Shown here: in pieces, positions 1 to 6,000 of the stretch
Layout: the number at the start of each line of letters is the position of its first letter
Position numbering within the stretch: position 1 is the first letter of the stretch
The notes under the pieces: model-generated
Told to the model about the DNA's origin: nothing
Database searches by the model: none
What the model saw: only the letters and a program-made list of their open reading frames with translations
Program-made: the position numbers and the translations under genes
Source of the DNA: an uncultured Campylobacter sp.
Lineage (GTDB): Bacteria; Campylobacterota; Campylobacteria; Campylobacterales; Campylobacteraceae
NCBI RefSeq assembly: GCF_938045595.1
Contig: NZ_CALIBB010000318.1
Coordinates: 1 to 6,585, forward strand
Direction: 5' to 3'
DNA length: 6,585 bases

Positions 1-3000
1 ATGAGAAAGTTTGAGGCACTAAAAACATATGCAGAGCTAGCATGGGCGGGGTATAAAGGGTTTATAAAACTTGGTAAAAGTGGTCGGTTTGATACAACAA
101 GTGCCCAAAGAGATAATTTCTCTAAGGACTTTGTAGAGATAAAATCTTCAGAAGAGGATAACTTAAGTGGTTTTCAGGCGGTCTTATACAAGAATATAAA
201 AACTGGTGAATACATATTGTCCGTAAGGGGAACGGAAATAAACCAGGGATTCGGTCAAGCGATAAAAGATCTTTTGGCTGACATAGAATTGGCATTTAAT
301 GGCACACCTCACTCTCAGATTGGAGACATGGTGAAGTTTATTAATGAACTAAAGAAAGGAACTAAAGGCAATGATGGAAAAACTGCCGTGCAAATAAATA
401 ATTTTGATAATATCACTATAGTTGGTCACTCTCTAGGTGGTACACTAGCCCAAATAGCTTCAAAAATCTATCCTGGCTTATTTGATAACTGCTATACTTT
501 TAACTCTCCTAGCGGAAAAAACTTATATCTATATAGTAAAGAAGTGCTTAAAGATGCTGAAGGAAAATACTTCTGGATAGTAGATGCACAAACGAATTAC
601 AAGTACTATCTTGATGATGCTATTGGCGAAGCTTTGTATAATTATCAAAAATCTCCTATGACCACATCAGTAACCGATATAAGAGCCAAAGATTTTTTTA
701 ATTTGATAGCGGATTTACATGAAAATGATAGATTTGGAGAACTTATTGAAGTTTCTGGAGAAACTCATTTTATAGCCCCTATGACTAAAATTCTCTATTT
801 TTATGACTTTGCCATATCTCATGGAATATCGGAGGAGTTTGTAACAAATTATCTAAGTAGTTATTATAAAAATATTGTTAGCTCTATGACGGGCGAAGGC
901 ATTGCCAATATCGCAGAAAAAATAATCCAAGACATAGATAAAACTATAGGCAAGGCTCAAGGCAAATCTGATATAATAGACATATGCCAAATTTACGATA
1001 GCGATAAAACTAATTTCACTTTAGAATTGATCCCGTTCAATGCACCGATTAACCAAATTTTCCCAGATTCTAATATTCCTATTGAAAAATTATATGCGTT
1101 GGTAAATCTTAATAACTTTATAATATCAGATATAGATCTGCCAGCCTATAAAGAACTTGAAAAGTATAAAGACGAGTATTCCGATAACTATGTAAAAGAT
1201 AAATCAAAAATGCTTCAAAAAGTATTGATATCTAAAGCTGTATCTGGAGAATATTATAAAGATTACCAAAGCAATATAGAACTAAAACCCCTATTTGATG
1301 AGTCTGGGCAGATAACAGATAGCCCTAATAACCAATTTATATTTGGCACAAATAAGAATGATGATATAGAAAATATTAAATCAAAGCTTAATCCGGATAC
1401 ACATACTAAAATTTATGCCCTAGCTGGAGACGATAACATAAAGATAGTAGGGGGTAGCGCCTACATCGAAGCAGGCTCCGGTAACGATACCATAGACCTA
1501 AGAGGTTCCAAAGGAGAAAATACCGTATATGGCGGAGTAAACAACGATAAAGAAGACAAGAACTATGACGATGGAGACGATACCATCTATGGAGGAGAAG
1601 GAAAAGATACCATCTACGGAGGAAGCGGTAAGGATACCATATATACGGACAATGACGACAAAGAAGACCTACTATATGGCGGAGATGGCTTCGACACCTA
1701 CTACGCAGGAGATAAAGATATCATAGAAGATACTGATGGCCAAGGTAGAGTATTCTTCAATAACTCGATCTTGACGGGCGGAACATACGATAAAGAAAAA
1801 GGAGTATATCTAAGCGAAGATAGGAAGACGGAGTATAAATTATTAGAAGATGAAAAACTGATCGTCAAGAAAGATGGCGGTACAGTCACAATCAATGGAT
1901 ATAAAAAGGATTTTAAAGATGAAAATGGAAATGCATATCTAAGCATAACCCTCCTCGATGCAGATGAGATAGGTATAAGTATAAGCGATAACCAAACAAA
2001 CGAAGGAGATAGCGGCAAAAAGTCGTTAGATTTTAATATCTCGATACAAGGCTCTATCGAAAAAGGTGAATTTCTTATACTGGGAATAGGAGATAAAAAA
2101 TATCTTTTCGGTGATCCAAGCGAAGAATATATCAAAAAATACAATCTAAATTTATCTCAATACGAGCGGGGAAATACCTATACCTATACATGGGAAGGCA
2201 ATACGATCAAGCAAGAGGATAGGGAATTTGATGTAACTCCTAGAATCATCCAAACCTCAGATAAACTAAAAGCCAAGATATTAAAATCCGGTATCGGCAA
2301 AATCATAGATGACGACCGCGATCCTAACGAGGATCTACCCGAGACATACGATCCTATCGTAATAGATTTTAATAAAAACGGCGTAACTTCCACTAGGCTT
2401 GATAATACGGTGTATTTCGATCACGACAATAATGGCTTTGCGGAAGCTACCGCTTGGATAGAAAAAGACGATGGACTACTAGCGCTAGATAAAAATAATA
2501 ACGGTAAAATAGATAATGGAAATGAACTATTCGGAAATCATACTATTTCAAATACCGCTTACGGATACACAGATAAAAAAGCGACCAACGGCTATGAAGC
2601 TTTAAAGGCTTATGATCTAAATGGCGACAACGCAATAGATGAAAAGGATGAGATATTTAATAAGCTTAAAATTTGGAAGGATAAGAATTCTAACGGCATT
2701 ACCGATGAAGGAGAGCTAAGCTCGCTTGTGGATAATAATATCAAAAGCATCGATCTAAACTATAAAGAGATAGCGATAAATGAGAATTCTAACACCGTAA
2801 AACAAAGCTCTAAAGTTACTCTTAAAGACGGCTCCACCTTAGATGCTAACGACGTATGGATGAAAGTAAATTTAAACAAAACCGAAGAGATAATAGATCA
2901 AAATAAACTCTCGCCAGAAGTCCAGGCCCTACCTCAAGTAATAGCTAGCGGAAATTTAAGCTCTTTAAGAGTAGCGGCAGGCAAGAATGAAAGGCTGGCT

Positions 3001-6000
3001 ACAATAATAAATCTATATCTGATGCTAAAGCCAGAGGATAGAAAGAAGCATATTGATGAGCTGATCTATGAATGGGCAGGAGTTAGCGATATGCATCCAA
3101 ACTCTAGAACTACCTCTATCGATAGCAGGATCGTAAATGTTTATGAAAAGCTTACGGGCAAGCCTTTTACTTGGCATGGAAGCTCCAATGATGCAAATAT
3201 TAGAATATCCGCTAATATCATTAAAGAAAGATTTGATACTTTCAAACGCTACGTCTATGCGACTATAGAGCTTCAAACGACATATTCCGATTTAAATTTA
3301 GATATGGAAAAGATGAGCTTAGAAAAAGGTGAAAAGCTAAGCTATAAATTTGATGCTTTAAATTCTAAGCTTATGCAATTATATAAAGATGAAAAATACG
3401 ATGAATTTATTAAATTAATGAGTGTTGTTCGAAATGCTAGTTCATATAAACCTATATTTCAAGAGAATTTGAAAAAGAACCTAATAAGCTTTAGCGGTAA
3501 TGATGTTGAATTATTGGCCCTATGCTTTGATACATATATTAATGGAACAAATAGCGATGATGTTATCAATGGAAATTCTGAAGGTAATTTTATAAATGGA
3601 GGTAAGGGCAACGATACGCTCTATGGTGGATATGGTGATGATATCTATATATTTAATAAAGGCGACGGAGCAGATACTATCTACGATACGGCAGGTAACG
3701 ATAAAATAAAATTCAAAGAAGGTATAGCCCCTAGTGATGTTAGTTTCAAAAGAGAGCTGGATAAACTTATAATCTCCATTAAAAATAACAATGGAGTAAA
3801 TAGTGATAGCATAGCTATCCAAAATTTCTTTTCCGTTAATCCTGAAATAGGAAACAATACTGTAAGAACTATAACTTTTGCCGATGGAAGCGTTTATGAT
3901 TTCAATAAAATCCTTGAGCTGACCCCTTTGGTTTCTACTGATAAAGGCGACAAGCTATATCTCACCGATGGCAACGATACCTTCGATGCAGGTTTAGGTA
4001 ACGATGAAATTTGGGGCGGCAATGGAGATGATGTGATTAATGGCAACGAAGGAAATGATATCCTCTATGGCAATGACGGTAACGATACTCTAAATGGAGG
4101 GGACGGAAATGATACCCTTTATGGCGAAAATGGAAATAATATTCTAATTGGAGAAACGGGTAACGATACTCTCAATGGCGGTTACGGCGATGATACCTAT
4201 ATATTTAATAAAGGTGACGGCAACGACATTATAACGGATTGCGGCGGAATCAATACCTTGCAATTCGGAGAAGGAATTTCTAGAAGTGATCTAGAATTTA
4301 ATGTGATCAATTCTGGCTCAGCTTTAAAAATTTCATTTAAAAATAGCCCTAACGATAGCATTGTGATCAATCAAGCTAATGTTGAAAATATAAAATTCGC
4401 AAGTGGAGAGATTTTAAAACTTAGCGACATTTTTGATAGCATAAAAATTATAGGAACCGAAGGAAACGATCTCATTCGTGCAGGTATAAATACTCCTCAT
4501 ATTATAGAAGGGGGCAACGGCAACGATAATATTAAAGGCAATAATTACACCAAATCAATTAATGGTGGTAAGGGTAATGATTGGCTTAATGGAGGAGAAG
4601 GCAATGACACCTATATATTTAATGAGGGTGACGGTAGCGATGTTATTTATGATACAAGCGGAATTGATACTTTAAAATTTGGGATCAATATAAGAAAAGA
4701 AGATCTAAAATTCAAAAGAGATCCCAATAAGCTTGTAATTTCAGTAAAAGAAGATTCAGGAATGTTATGGGACAGTATTACCCTTGAGAATTTCTACTCT
4801 ATAAATTCCGGAATAACTCATAATAATACCGTAAGAACCATATCGTTTGCAGACGGTAGCGTTTATAATCTAGACGACATGTTAAAGTCTGCATTACCAA
4901 GTCCTACAGATAGAGCCGACATACTTTATCTTTCGGATGGAGATGATACCTTTGATGCGGGTCTTGGAAACGATATAATATGGGGCGGGGACGGCGATGA
5001 TGTTATTTACGGTAACGAAGGGAATGATACTATTTATGGAGATAACGGCAATGATACGCTAATCGGAGGTAAAGGAGACGATAAACTCGAAGGAAGACGT
5101 GGGGACGACACCTATATATTCAATAAGGGAGATGGCAATGACGTTATTTACGATATTGAAGGATCTAATACTATAAAATTTAATGATTTTAGCGCGGATG
5201 ATATAAATATCAAAAGAATATTTAATGATGTGGTCATCAATTCTAAAATTTCAAATGATACCGTTACCTTGCAACGTTTTTACAATAATAATGGTGAAAG
5301 TACTATAAATACTATAAAATTTAAAGATGGCACGTCTTGGGACTATCAAACTATTCTAAATAGCTCTTCCATAAAAGCAACTGAAGAGGACGATAAATTT
5401 TTTCTTGACGACCAAGACAATGAATTTAATGCCCTTGGCGGAGATGATAAAATTTACGGGAACTGGAAGAGCAATATTATAGATGGGGGAGAAGGCAATG
5501 ATATACTTATAGGCGGTCAAGGCAACGATACTCTCATCGGAGGAAGCGGTAATGACGAGCTTTATGGCGGTGAAGACAATGATATTTTAATAGGAGGAAC
5601 TGGAAATGATATGCTTATCGGTGGAGCAGGCAACGATACCTACATCTTCAACAAAGGAGATGGAAATGACACCGTAGAGGATTATACCGGCAATAATACT
5701 ATAAAATTTAACGATTTTGCTTTGAATGATATAGACATAAAAAAAGTTTTGGATGACATAGTTATAAGCTCAAAAATTTCAAACGATACTATAACTATCA
5801 AAAATAAGCTCTTCAGACATGCTATAGAAAATATAGTCTTTAAAGATGGTTCTGTTTTAAGCTATCAAGATATCCTTAATCGCTCCCATATAAAAGCAAC
5901 CGAAGGAAGCGACAAATTTTATCTCAGCGATAAGGATGATGAATTTGATGCTTTGGGTGGAGACGATGAAATTTACGGACAAGATGGTAACGACGTCATA

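Larger units (their letters stand above)
3613..4989 (+). repeat. Two-module direct duplication with a 323-codon (969-base) period
   Basis: Modules 1 and 2 (front part) recur as modules 3 and 4 (front part) at a fixed offset. YIFN(K/E)GDG lies at 1216 and 1538 (322 apart), NNTVRT at 1285 and 1608 (323), the YL(T/S)DG tyrosine at 1320 and 1643 (323), and IWGG at 1337 and 1660 (323). Over the 15 codons 1326-1340 against 1649-1663, 14 residues are identical while 9 bases differ, mostly in third positions. The duplication is therefore old and held by protein-level selection. The outer edges are not sharp. Confidence 0.78.

Noticed and set aside
1..60. N-terminal signal peptide or promoter at the window start
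   Set aside because: The first 30 residues have no continuous hydrophobic core, and no bases upstream of the ATG are present to hold a promoter or ribosome binding site.
1701..2144. Open frame of 147 codons on the minus strand
   Set aside because: It lies wholly inside the plus-strand gene, where recognisable domains (beta cap and Calx-beta-like) are read. Its Ser/Pro/Leu/Phe-rich product is the expected antisense image of Asp/Glu/Lys/Gly-rich coding DNA.
2320..2325. Asp774-Pro775 (and Asp705-Pro706) as alternative cleavage sites
   Set aside because: Neither is followed by the PxxxDxxxxG opening of the self-processing module. D784-P785 is at the conserved position.
2184..2393. Open frame of 69 codons on the minus strand
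   Set aside because: It is antisense to the Calx-beta end and the cleavage site, is short, and has no recognisable domain.
3025..3276. Open frame of 83 codons on the minus strand
   Set aside because: It is antisense to the helical linker, where the plus strand carries conserved-looking motifs, and has no protein feature of its own.
3520..3822. Open frame of 100 codons on the minus strand, Ile-rich
   Set aside because: The Ile/Thr/Ser bias is the reverse image of GAT, AAT and GGT codons in RTX module 1.
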